NCBI GenBank assembly: GCA_013115135.1
Contig: JABANP010000134.1
Location: 1 to 64,000, forward strand
Reading direction: 5' to 3'
From: Perkinsus olseni
Taxonomy: Eukaryota; Perkinsozoa; Perkinsida; Perkinsidae
DNA: 64,000 bases
The notes under the pieces were generated by a model. The model was not told where the DNA came from, searched no databases, and saw nothing but the letters and a program-made list of their open reading frames with translations. The position numbers were made by a program, and so were the translations under genes. Below, in pieces: positions 10,849 through 21,089 of this stretch; the first letter of the stretch is position 1; each line of letters starts with the position of its first letter.

Positions 10849-11713
10849 GTGGATAGGCGACGGGTTTCACCAGAAACAAAAACAGACGCGGTAGCGGGCT
10901 CGCCGCACGGAATATTTCCGGGCGAGCGAGACTAATCCGTCGCCAGCCTGCGCATAAGGCTAAAGGTGGCCCAGAAAAGTGGTCTTTTTTTCTGTTCACC
11001 GTCAGAATTTTCTCAAACTTTGCAAAGAGGTGCCAAATGGTCCAACTAAGACAGCACGCGAATGTTGGTCAAAATCTGTCGAGTAGTTCTCGAGAAATAA
11101 CTTAAAACATTTCATGTGTGTGCGTACAACTTAGAGACATCTGCGCAAGATTAGGTCTGTCTCTGCGCACAATGAAACTGTCTCCGCGCAAGATTACGAT
11201 GTCTCCTCGCGCAATCACTAGTCGAGTAGGCCGAGCGATCGACTGGAAATCTTCTCACCCAGGTTCGATCCTGGCATACCACAGTTCTCATACAAATTTT
11301 GAACGTGCAGCAGGAATCCTGAGATGATGTTTAGGACGATAGCTAAATTGTTATGATCGATCAGGTAATCTAATATATCGACCATAGAAGACGTTGCACA
11401 TGTATGACGAATGACGTGCATTGTGCATTAAGTGCACTGCACTTAATTTGTGCATTATTCACTTCATTATGCACTGTGCATTACACGTCGCGGGAGTGCT
11501 CAGAAAATGCGGTTCGGACAGGTTTGCTGGCCGAACCGCCCCAGAAAACAAGAATGTCGGTTTCCTTTCTTTCTCTACCACCGTTTGCGTTATGCGATCT
11601 ACCTTGTACCGCCGGTACGTCGTCCGGTGAGGGAGAAACGAATGACAACCGACAGGACGATTATTTTTAGTTATATTCTCACCGTCTATGCGTTGCTCGC
11701 ACCCGCATCCTTG
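10849..11713. repeat. Array module Y,  copy 1
   Basis: Starts GTGGATAGGCGACGGG and ends CGCATCCTTG. AAACTTTGCA is at module position 167, as in P and Q. Holds a block of four imperfect repeats around TCTCYGCGCAAGATTA (11138-11216), a tRNA-like segment (11221-11283) and a TGCA-rich palindromic stretch (11411-11490). A second, nearly identical copy follows directly in tandem. Confidence 0.9.
11221..11283 (+). other. tRNA-Ser-like segment in module Y (copy 1)
   Basis: Has an A-box-like GTAGGCCGAGCG (11226), the stretch GCGATCGACTGGAAATC, which looks like the anticodon arm of a tRNA-Ser with GGA anticodon, and a B-box GGTTCGATCCT (11262-11272), in the right order and at tRNA-like spacing. Most of the D-loop is missing and the acceptor ends do not pair well, so a working tRNA is unlikely. 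Best read as a tRNA-derived promoter relic. Repeated at 12086-12149. Confidence 0.55.
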
Positions 11714-12581
11714 GTGGATAGGCGACGGGTTTCACCAGAAACAAAAACAGACGCGGTAGCGGGCTCGCCGCACGGAATATTTCCGGGCGAGCGAGACTAA
11801 TCCGTCGCCAGCCTGCGCATAAGGCTAAAGGTGGCCCAGAAAAGTGGTCTTTTTTTCTGTTCACCGTCAGAATTTTCTCAAACTTTGCAAAGAGGTGCCA
11901 AATGGTCCAACTAAGACAGCACGCGAATGTTGGTCAAAATCTGTCGAGTAGTTCTCGAGAAATAACTTAAAACATTTCATGTGTGTGCGTACAACTTAGA
12001 GACATCTGCGCAAGATTAGGTCTGTCTCTGCGCACAATGAAACTGTCTCCGCGCAAGATTACGATGTCTCCTCGCGCAATCACTAGTCGAGTAGGCCGAG
12101 CGATCGACTGGAAATCTTCTCCACTCAGGTTCGATCCTGGCATACCACAGTTCTCATACAAATTTTCGAACGTGCAGCAGGAATTCTGAGATGATGTTTA
12201 GGACGATAGCTAAATTGTTATGATCGATCAGGTAATCTAATATATCGACCATAGGAGACGTTGCACATGTATGACGAGTGACGTGCATTGTGCGTTCAGT
12301 GCACAGCACTTAATTTGTGCATTATTCACTTCATTATGCACTGTGCATTACACGTCGCGGGAGTGCTCAGGAAATGCGGTTCGGACAGGTTTGCTGGCCG
12401 AACCGCCCCAGAAAACAAGAATGTCGGTTTCCTTTCTTTCTCTACCACGTTTGCGTTATGCGATCTACCTTGTACCGCCGGTACGTCGTCCGGTGAGGGA
12501 GAAACGAATGACAACCGACAGGACGATTATTTTTTTAGTTATATTCTCACCGTCTATGCGTTGCTCGCACCCGCATCCTTG
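11714..12581. repeat. Array module Y, copy 2
   Basis: Head-to-tail copy of 10849-11713 with a handful of substitutions and small indels. The tRNA-like segment is at 12086-12149 and the palindrome ATTAAGTGCACTGCACTTAAT of copy 1 is degraded here. Confidence 0.9.
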
Positions 12582-13628
12582 GTGGACGGGGGTTTAGCGC
12601 CATGCTGTATGCCCAGGGAAATGTCGCCGAGCGGGAAGGGCCCCAGCGAGGCGCGCGCTAAATGGTCGGGAGAGTGACCGTCTATATCTAAAGGTTCCAA
12701 GCTATACCCAGACACCCTTCTCGACTCCCAGCCGTTAAAATTCGCTGAAACTTTGCAAATCGACTCTACTTAAAATAAAATGGTGTCACTGCTATATCTC
12801 GTCTTAAACGAAACGTTTACACCAAAACACTAACCTATTTCCATGGGCCGCGCGCGTGACGTGGCGCAAAAAAAGAGACAGAACTACGCTCCGCCTTCAA
12901 AATGGCGCACGTTTGACACTTTGCGAATCCTCGCTGTAGAGTACTCAGATGCAACGGGTTTCGCTTGGATCTTCGCCACAAGACTCCACAGTGCCTACAG
13001 AGCCATAGCCTAGCCGCTCGAATGCTCGAGGTTCCTGGCTCCGCCGCAGGAGGCAAAATTGGGGATTACGGGCGCGCGCTAACATACGCGAGAAAGGGCA
13101 CGCCACAGCCGCGTCCGTGCGGTTATACGCCATGAGCGAGTTAGCACTGCTCTTCTCTAGCCGGTGGGTTGTTCGGCGTATAAATTATATCCTGATATTC
13201 ATCATTATGCCCTCGCGGGCCACAATCGGTTTCTTGTTGCGTACTTTGCCTCGCAACACCGCCAAACCTGTCAGGGCGCGCGCTCCATGCCACTGCGCAT
13301 CGTCAACCGCGCACGCCCGCCGGCGAGTATTACACAGTTAACGTAACCTTGCGATCCGGGCAGGGTCCCCACTTGTGGGGGAGCCCGGATCGCCATACCA
13401 CTGACACCTGCGTTTCACTACCCCATCGTAGATTGCGCCAGTCACATCTGTCGGCCCTACACTCGATGTATTGCCGCTCGTACGTTCGGAGCGTACCGAG
13501 CTGCAGACCGTCGACGCTGAGCAATACTGCTCGACTGCCCTGTCGGTGTGACTCTCACGAGCAGCGCGCTCCTGCTCCACGTTTTTCTCTCATTTTTCCG
13601 CTCGCGGCCTTAGGACGTCTTTCTCTAG
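12582..13628. repeat. Array module Q, copy 2
   Basis: Same start (GTGGACGGGGGTTTAGCGCC), same end (TTTCTCTAG), hairpin at 13353-13395, GCGCGCGCT boxes at 12651, 13072 and 13276. Closer to copy 3 than to copy 1 in the middle part (for example the shared TATAAATTATATCC stretch). Confidence 0.9.
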
Positions 13629-14666
13629 GTGGACGGTGGAAAAGCGTCGATCCCACCCCCACCCATTCACACACTTTTCGCCCGCGCGGGGAGGGGCCCG
13701 TGCGGGCGCGCGCTTTTCGGGTGATCCTCACCGCTTGAACCAACTACCGGAGTGCACCTACGAAGGGTCCTTTTCGCTGTTTACCGTTCAATTTTCCTCA
13801 AACTTTGCATGATTACACATACCCGAAAAATAATCATATTCGACTTGTCGCGGTGTCAATCTATAGCCTAGTTAGCTCAAAATAAGTGTGCAAAGTTACG
13901 TCACCAATGAAAAATCGCTCCGCTCATGTGACGTCGCATGTTTTCCAGTTTTCGCTGTCTCCTTTCGACGTCACGCGCGTATATCTCCACGAAGCGGAGC
14001 CCTGTCGGCGTGAAACTGCGTGAACAAACTCCTACCAACCTGTTCAACGTACTGGCAGATTATCCGCTTCGTACGGCGCCAACTGCGCTCCACACACCGT
14101 GCGGGAGCTTGCGTACGTCCTTCGTGGACTACAACGGCTCCCATATGCTCTATGCTCCCCCGAACACTTCTTTCGTCCATGAGCATCTGCTTTTTTCCAC
14201 TCTCCCCTCGCATATATGCCTCTACAGAGCAGTACACCGTCCAGCTCGCTCGGCGGGCGCGCGCTAAATGCACCGCACATCATGGCCGCACAACAGGGAC
14301 AGCCGCGCGCGACGCACAACTGCGCAGCTTCATTAGCGCACGCCCACCATCCTACGAACGTCAACCATTACCTTTTGCGGTCCGGGTAAGAGACCACGTG
14401 TGGGCGCTTACCCGGACCGCTCTATGCGTATCAAGTTCCCCGCTGTATTTCTGTGTCACTCTGGTTCTTTAGCTCGGATGCTCGTCGATCGCTTCGCTGC
14501 AGTCCTGCCCGGTCGCCCGATGGGGTACACGACGGCCACGACCGTCCGGTACAATTTCGGCGGCGACGAGCCTCCCGTGCCGTCTCTCCGATTTCTCCCT
14601 GCTACCTCTGCGATAGTTCTTGCCCCTATTTAAGCTTCTAGCGGCCTCTGGGCGTTCGGTCTCTAG
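13629..14666. repeat. Array module P, copy 2
   Basis: Near-identical to 8809-9842, hairpin preserved at 14377-14420, GCGCGCGCT boxes at 13706 and 14257. Followed directly by module Q as in copy 1, so the P-Q pair was probably duplicated as a unit. Confidence 0.9.
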
Positions 14667-16118
14667 GTGGACGGGGGTTTAGCGCCATGCTGTATGCCCA
14701 GGGAAATGTCGCCGAGCGGGAAGGGCCCCAGCGAGGCGCGCGCTAAATGGTCGGGAGAGTGACCGTCTATATCTAAAGGTTCCAAGCTATACCCAGACAC
14801 CCTTCTCGACTCCCAGCCGTTAAAATTCGCTGAAACTTTGCAAATCGACTCTACTTAAAATAAAATGGTGTCACTGCTATATCTCGTCTTAAACGAAACG
14901 TTTACACCAAAACACTAACCTATTTCCATGGGCCGCGCGCGTGACGTGGCGCAAAAAAAGAGACAGAACTACGCTCCGCCTTCAAAATGGCGCACGTTCC
15001 ACACTTTTCGAATCATCGCTGTAGAGTACTCAGATTCAAGACGCGCTCCGCCGCATCGCATCAGTCAACTGGGAGTGTTGGGTGAGACTGTGGTGTAAAT
15101 TAGCCCGAGACCCGAAGACCAGCAGACATCGCCAGGATGTCCAACACACTTCGGGCCAGCGGCCAATACAACACCGCAGTCACATTGCCTGGCACGCAAG
15201 CACACAGGCAATGTCTCCCAGATAACTAACCAAGGGTAAAAGAAAAATTTCCTCGGAACCGGCCCGGAAGACCTTCTGACGCCGGGTTCCGCTCCTTACA
15301 ACCACGAACGCAACATATCGTTGCTACCACTTTGGTCGATTACGGGGGCGCGCGAACAGCTCGCGCACAAACGATGCTTGCTACGCTTGCTTGAACTTGC
15401 TCCAGGCAAAGCCCGGACCTTCACGCAACGGGTTTCGCTTGGATCTTCGCCACAAGACTCCACAGTGCCTACAGACCCATAGCCTAGCCGCTCGAATGCT
15501 CGAGGCTCCTGGCACCGCCGCAGGAGGCAAAATTGGGGATTACGGGCGCGCGCTAATATACGCGACAAAGGGCACGCCACAGCCGCGTCCGTGCGGTTAT
15601 ACGTTATGAGCGAGTTAGCACTGCTCTTCTCTAGCCGGTGGGTTGTTCGGCGTATAAATTATATCCTGATATTCATCATTATGCCCCTCGCGGGCCACAA
15701 TCGGTTTCTTGTTGCGTACTTTGCCCTCGCAAGTCCACCAAACCTGTCAGGGCGCCGCGCCCTGGGCGCGTGCTCCATGCCACTGCGCATCGTCAACCGC
15801 GCACGCCCGCCGGCGACTGTTACACACTTAACGTAACCTTGCGATCCGGGCAGGGTCCCCATTTGTGGGGGAGCCCGGATCGCCATACCCTACCGACAGC
15901 TGCGTGTCACCGTCCCATCGTAAAGCGCACCAGTTACATCCCCCGGTCCTACACTCGCTGTATTGGCACTCGTACGTTTGAAGCGTACCGAGCTGCAGAC
16001 GTAGAGACTGTGGACACTACTCGACTGCCCTACCGGCGTGACTCTGACCAGCAGCGCGCTCCTGCTCCACGGTTTTCTCTCATTTTTGCGCTCGCGGCCT
16101 TAGGACGTCTTTCTCTAG
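14667..16118. repeat. Array module Q, copy 3, with insertion
   Basis: Q module ending CTTTCTCTAG, with a hairpin at 15843-15885 and GCGCGCGCT boxes at 14736 and 15546. About 370 bp not found in the other Q copies interrupts it between ACTCAGAT (about 15037) and GCAACGGGTTTCGC (about 15422). Confidence 0.88.
15038..15421. other. Structured insertion in Q copy 3
   Basis: Absent from Q copies 1 and 2. Three strong inverted repeats follow one another: CCCGAAG/CTTCGGG enclosing GACATC/GATGTC (15111-15157); ACATTGCCTG/CAGGCAATGT (15182-15214); and GGAACC with CCGG against CCGGGTTCC (15256-15290). No ORF of note. A structured RNA or a small mobile sequence is possible; no clear target-site duplication was seen. 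Confidence 0.6.
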
Positions 16119-16525
16119 ATGTAGAAGACATGCATTTTGCAGAAACATGCATTTTGCAGAAACATGCATTTTGCAAGTCGGCTGTTAGTGCAAGTGCAGG
16201 AAATATATTTGGCGATAATTGGGAGAATCGAGGAATCAAGGGTGGTGGGTGAATGGATTAGTTTTGTTATGGGGATGAAGGGGTAGAGCAGAGGGAGAGG
16301 AATAGAATGAGGGGCTGGACGCTTGTGGGAATGATCGAAAGGAAGAAGATATGTTGAGTTGAAGTTGGGAGGAAAGGGGTGTTTGGAATGTGCGTTGTCA
16401 AGCAATTTGCAGGAGTGTTTGTGTGTCTAAAATAAATATATAGATAACACAACTCATTGAAGAACTTGCGGATACCGCTCCTTGCGAACTGCAAGTTGCA
16501 GTTCTTCTTTTTCATTGTTAAGCTA
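16119..16525. other. Gap after the array, with a short triplicate
   Basis: Begins with three tandem copies of ACATGCATTTTGCAGA (about 16129-16174; the last is cut), then AT- and G-rich unique DNA leading to the next gene. Nothing else recognised. Confidence 0.7.
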
Positions 16526-17250
16526 ATGAACGCTAGCAACCGTCTGCCCCCGATGTCTCTCAGCAAGAGGCTCGTCTACGTTTTCTGTGGTATATCGTTC
16601 GCGTCTGCTTCCTCCGGTAAGTTCTTCTGTGTGGACAAAACCCAAGATGAGTCCGCTCACACTTGCGGAATCACAAGGCACGACACTGACGCGGGCCCCG
16701 TGGTCGATATGCTCTTTCACTACGATGCCCAGACCGACACTACTCAAGTTTGCCCTTTCACCGTCGACAACAACGATAATAGAATCAACGTGAATAAACG
16801 TTGCGGTATCCTTAAATATTGGCACCTATCCCGTCAAAGCTCTCTTCCAATAGTTTCACCTTGGTTGCTGCGACCGGCGAGCAGTTCATCTTCAACTCCA
16901 AACCTTTCGTACAAGTCAAAGATGTTCCGAGCGACTCTCATTATGGATCAGAGAATCCGCCTGTAGAGCTCACGGTGAACCCAGAGGGACGTATTCAAGT
17001 CTACGGAAGTCTGCGAAGTTCACCAGTGCCGGACACTGACCGCTCATACACAGGAGACTTCTACTTTATGGGCAGAAACAAGTTCAAAGCTGGTGGAACC
17101 CTAGGCGTTCTATTCTTCAGATTCAACCCTCCGGGAAGTCTCTTCAGCTTAGTGTCGCTCCAGGGGTCTGCTATTATTCTGAACCCAGCCTTCCACGACA
17201 AGATAAAAGACCACGAGACGGAGCTCACCGGCATCGTTATTCATCCTTAA
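16526..17250 (+). CDS. Putative secreted protein, lineage-specific
   Basis: Reads from ATG 16526 (a second ATG at 16553 directly precedes a signal-like stretch, MSLSKRLVYVFCGISFASAS). The mature part has scattered Cys (FFCVDKT, HTCGIT, QVCPFT, KRCGI) and beta-rich sequence with no domain I recognise. The frame changes between about 16810 and 16850: upstream coding ends near KRCGIL and downstream coding (SFTLVAATGEQFIFN to ELTGIVIHP, stop 17250) is in another frame. A short intron or one-base error could explain it. It lies directly after the repeat array. Codon use and the open second half favour a real gene; function unknown. Confidence 0.55.
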
Positions 17251-17460
17251 ACTGGGCAGGACTCCTTTTCGAACCACGGCTCAGGTGGTCTCTTTCTGAG
17301 GAGCTAATTATAGAGGTGTCAACGTTCATGGTCATGTCGAGGATGTTATTGTTGTGTGAGCTGCGCTTTCGGGTTGGTAGTGTCCAAGAACACGAGCATA
17401 CTGATAACACAACGGCTGTTAGCACTTTCAAGCAACCATCGCACAACAGCATGAATATGT

Positions 17461-19533
17461 TCAATTCTCTACCTGAGTCGTCTGTCTCCTCAGATGGGAG
17501 GGAATCCCAAGGCGGAATATCATGTTAGTGATATCGTCGCAGTAACTGAGCCAATGCCGTCATCATACACGTCTTTAAAGTCCACCAGGATACTCGGCCT
17601 CAACCGTTTCCCATCTTTTCCTGGCACAAGCGTCTAGAAGCTCCGCAGTCTCCCACTGTGTGCGCTGCAACAAGAGAGAATATCTTTCTCCGGGATCGTG
17701 AGCCTGAGCCTACAAGCCTGAGTTTCTTGTTAACTATCTTGTGCGCTTCCTCAGCCTTCATGAACTCCCACACACCATCAGAGCCTGCTATTATGAAGAT
17801 ACTGTCACTCGCCTGGACGCAAGGGGCAAGAATGAGAAAGCAGCATCTCGCCGTCTGCCTCACTGAGAATTCCCAGCGTTCATATTGTGGCTCCGAGATG
17901 ACACCGTAACCAGTGACCGACAGATCGCCAATGGCCCTCGTGATGGCCAGGCCTGACATGAACGCGATGTATCGAATCTCCCGTCACGTTGTCATGGTGT
18001 CTATTAGATTCGATAAGACCCCTCGAGCTGCTTTGCATTGATTACTACTGAGACGCGCGTATCATTCCCTTGCAATAGCTATAAACCGATAGTAAGCCAC
18101 TTTTCTCCTCACCACTTCTAGTGGTCGCGCCATTTCGAGTGCTTACAACAGTTTGGCCTCACCGGGCAAATTAGTCCCTTTGACGAAGATCCTCTTGCTG
18201 CCTCCGGCTATTTCCCGCATTTCCCCACCACGCTCGTCGATCCGCTTCGCTTCGACCGGGTCTGGAAGAGTGTTCACCCAGGCACCATCTAATCACCTAC
18301 CTTCCGGTGTGTGATCCTTCGTCTCTTTTACTATCTGCAAACCGAGCAATGACAGTCAAGGACCTCGCGCTACGTATTACGGTTTCCACATCCTTCTTGT
18401 CGTACTTCCCGGCAACGATCTTAGAGTCCCCACACCAGGCAACATGAACAACTAGTTTGTTCGCTGCACGGTCCAAAGGCTCGACCTACGAGCAAAGCAG
18501 CGGCTCCCCAAAAATTACCATACGAATACCAAGGCAGAGACGACATGAACCCACCACTAAGCAGGCCAGACTGCTGCCGCTGTTTTCGGCCGGGAATCCA
18601 GTAGCTTTGGCGAATCTGTAATGGGCGAGCATATGGCAGCAGCGGCAGCAGCGACCGATCTCGATACGCTCCGCGCGATGTAAGGGTTTTCATATCCGTA
18701 AGTAGTACAGCGCCCAATATGCCTGACCTGATGATATCATCCTGGCATTCCTGAACAGCGGCTTTCAGCTTGGCCTCGATGCCGGTAGTCTCTGAGTGAT
18801 ATCATTAGCGAATATGAAACACCGAGGCCCCCCACTGGCTCCAGTACTACTATCAGCGCCACGCAAACGCTGGCAGACGAGGTTCGCTGCCGACTGTGTA
18901 GAGCGCTGGCTGATCAGATGGCCGAACGGACCATGGCCATCGCAAACCAGCCCGACTACTGTGTTGTCATCTGATGGGGGCAGCTAGAGGCACATCCCCG
19001 ACGAATGTATCACGGGAAGCTACCGAGTAAGCGTGATACTGAAGGAGTCCTGATTCGGCGTATGGTCCTCGTTTCCCTTGCGGCCTTTCCTGGAGGGCTC
19101 ACGGTACAACCAAAGGAAGTGACCACCGCCATCTACCTGCACACCACCCCAACTTGGACATGCGGGCTATCACGGCTATCTCCAGTCGGAAGCAGCTTTT
19201 CATTGATAGGTTCGACGAAGGGCATGGCGCGCAGGTCTGCAGCCTTGTCATCGCCGCTCAGCACCTAAAATGGCCGATCTGGAACGGCATGAAAGGAGCG
19301 GGATAGAGAAGAGAATGCCAAGACCGAGTGAAGCGAGATCGTCTAAAATCGCGAGACCGTGAGGCTCTCACGCTGGCACGGGCGCCGCGTGCGGCCTCAG
19401 CCTTCACTTTCGCTTCGGAGATCTGCCCTGAAGCATCTGAAAAGTATCACCGAACAGACACAAAGTCCCAGGACGACTCTTTGCGATATAGTAGCGTCAC
19501 CGCACCTCGAAGAACCATCCTCTTATCCTCCAT
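17461..19533 (-). CDS. PP2C-family Ser/Thr protein phosphatase, multi-exon
   Basis: Metal-dependent protein phosphatase. Diagnostic blocks appear in order on the minus strand: KGRKGNEDHTPNQDSFS (about 19075), VGLVCDGHGPFGHLIS with the metal-binding DGHG (about 18930), GGEMREIAGG-RIFVKG (about 18200), GLAITRAIGDLSVTGYG (about 17910), DSIFIIAGSDGVWEF (about 17790) and the C-terminal DDITNMIFRLG (about 17500). Stop TGA at 17461-17463. The ATG at 19531-19533 (MEDKRMVLRGAV) is the best start. Introns of about 45-60 bp separate the blocks; two joins do not keep frame with the splice sites I chose, so exon ends there are uncertain or carry an indel. A dual-specificity phosphatase is the next gene upstream on the same strand. 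Confidence 0.85.
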
Positions 19534-20063
19534 GTAAGATTCTCCATCACTGATCATGCCAACTACCTGTCAAACAGAGATCCAGCAACGCCAAAAGAGT
19601 TAACCATCCGCATTCAGCTGATGCATAAGCCCATAGCCTACAGGAGCTACTATCCAGCTGCGCGATACCGAACTCATGTCCCGAATAATGATTACTTGCA
19701 GTACAGCAGCCTTGGGGTAGGTATCCCCATCAGGTTCCATCAGCTTCGCGTTGGAGTAGTCAGCAGAGAGGCGAGTACGGAGGTCCATAGCGGAAATCAA
19801 ACACTGGAAACCGGCATGGCAGCGGACATCCACAAGCGGCACGGACTTCCCGTTTCACAGACTGCCGGAATACGGCACTTTCGAAGCACGTGACCGACGA
19901 GGCCTTGAGGCCTCGGAGGGTCCAAATGCGACGTACAAAACCTACGATGCCTCTGAGGGAGGGCTCACCACCGGCCATCATGCCCGCAACACTAAGACTG
20001 TGACAGCAATGAGACCATTGCTTCGAGACGACATGGCAATGCTATGTACATGCTTATCGACTA
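19534..20063. other. Gap between PP2C and the dual-specificity phosphatase
   Basis: Short open stretches on both strands (for example 19600-19842 minus) but no motif, no clear splice pattern and no start/stop logic. Nothing assigned. Confidence 0.4.
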
Positions 20064-20761
20064 CTAAGTCCCTCCTCCACCGCCCCCTCTGATAGCGTCA
20101 TTGGCATCATGCTCCAACAACTGCCTTTCGAAACCAGGATTAGGCTCTGCCATAGACCGGACCTGAGCCCATTGGCCCTCACGGCTCCCATCGGTCATGC
20201 GCCTACTACCGAGACGACCATATCTAAGGCTGCTTGGTAGTCAATATCCAAATGCCGCATCAAGTAGCTGACGAGTACTATCACACTACGGCTCTGAGAC
20301 AAGAGTCAGGCAAGCCGCCCAGCGGTGCCTTCCACCTGGCCCATGATGCAGTGGATGAGGATGTTGCCGTCTGCGTGTTTGTGAGCATCATCGATGAAGT
20401 CCCAGGCCTTCTTAAGATACGGTATACCCAACACCTGCTGCTCATTGTCTCTCATCGGTATCCGACAGTACCTGTACCGTGATCTCAAGCTTAGCTTGTC
20501 TACCACTCCTTCCCCAACTCTCCAAAAAGTAGAGAAGATTCCTACCGGAAGTGGGGATCAGCTTCATGATAGTTACGTACGCCGCCTTCCAAGTACTCCA
20601 TGGTGCAATTGACTATATACCTGCACCACCGACAGCGGTCATCACGAAAGAGGAACTGCACGCTACTTTATCCCGGCTGCCATGAGCCTGTTCTTGTCGC
20701 TCGCGTCTCGTCTGTTGCCAATCCATAGCCAACTAAAAGCTGGTGAATCATCATGACTCAT
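20064..20761 (-). CDS. Dual-specificity protein phosphatase, 5 exons
   Basis: Cysteine-dependent phosphatase acting on phospho-Tyr/Ser/Thr. All exons join in frame: MSHDDSPAFSWLWIGNR (ATG 20759-20761), GIKYIVNCTMEYLEGG, FRYCRIPMRDNEQQ, DGNILIHCIMGQ, SRSVIVLVSYLMRHLD, and RSMAEPNPGFERQL ending in a Gly run, stop TAG 20064-20066. The catalytic signature HCxxGxSRS (here HCIMGQSRS) is created by splicing across a 43-bp intron, and NPNPGF-type sequence after it is typical of the family. The Asp of YCRIPMRD fits the general acid loop. About 150 residues, so essentially just the catalytic domain. All four introns are 43-75 bp GT-AG. One of the cleanest models in the window. Confidence 0.92.
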
Positions 20762-21089
20762 CGATCAAGGAGCCATTTCAGCCGCTAGTTCTCTAACACT
20801 TCACCCATCAAAATCGATAAGACGCGGAATTTTACGGTATCAGGCAGGATATTCAGCCCAGCAACCCCAGGTACTGAAGCCTATCGTCAGCCCTCATTCT
20901 ACTTTTACTTCTCCGTTGACCGATTCATCGCGATTGGTTGTCGTCAACGACCCACCCGACTACCCGTCATCAGACTGCATCAGACGAACATTCGAGACTT
21001 ATTCGGCAGAGCGGTTACAAGTCATTCTCCTCCTCCCGTGCCTTACTCCAGTGTTGGCAGATGAGCCATCACGTTCTGTCCCATCGGAG
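20762..21089. other. Short gap, nothing recognised
   Basis: Intergenic stretch between the phosphatase start and the ankyrin gene end; no motif or open frame worth calling. Confidence 0.4.

Noticed and set aside
11221..11283. Functional tRNA gene
   Set aside because: D-arm shortened and acceptor stem does not pair; kept only as tRNA-like.
8809..14666. P modules as LTRs of a retroelement
   Set aside because: No TG...CA ends, no primer-binding site, no gag/pol between the two copies.
15240..15300. Spliced-leader RNA gene
   Set aside because: The known dinoflagellate/Perkinsus leader with CCGTAGCCAT and GGCTCAAG was not found on either strand here.
8809..16118. Array as classical Helitrons
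   Set aside because: CTAG ends fit, but no 5' TC, the hairpin is about 235 bp from the end, and no Rep/helicase is present. Left as unclassified.
8809..16118. CRISPR array
   Set aside because: Eukaryotic setting, repeat units about 1 kb, no short repeat/spacer pattern.
8816..16252. Dozens of 60-200-codon ORFs in the module array
   Set aside because: Not conserved in frame between copies, no motifs, high GC makes chance ORFs common.
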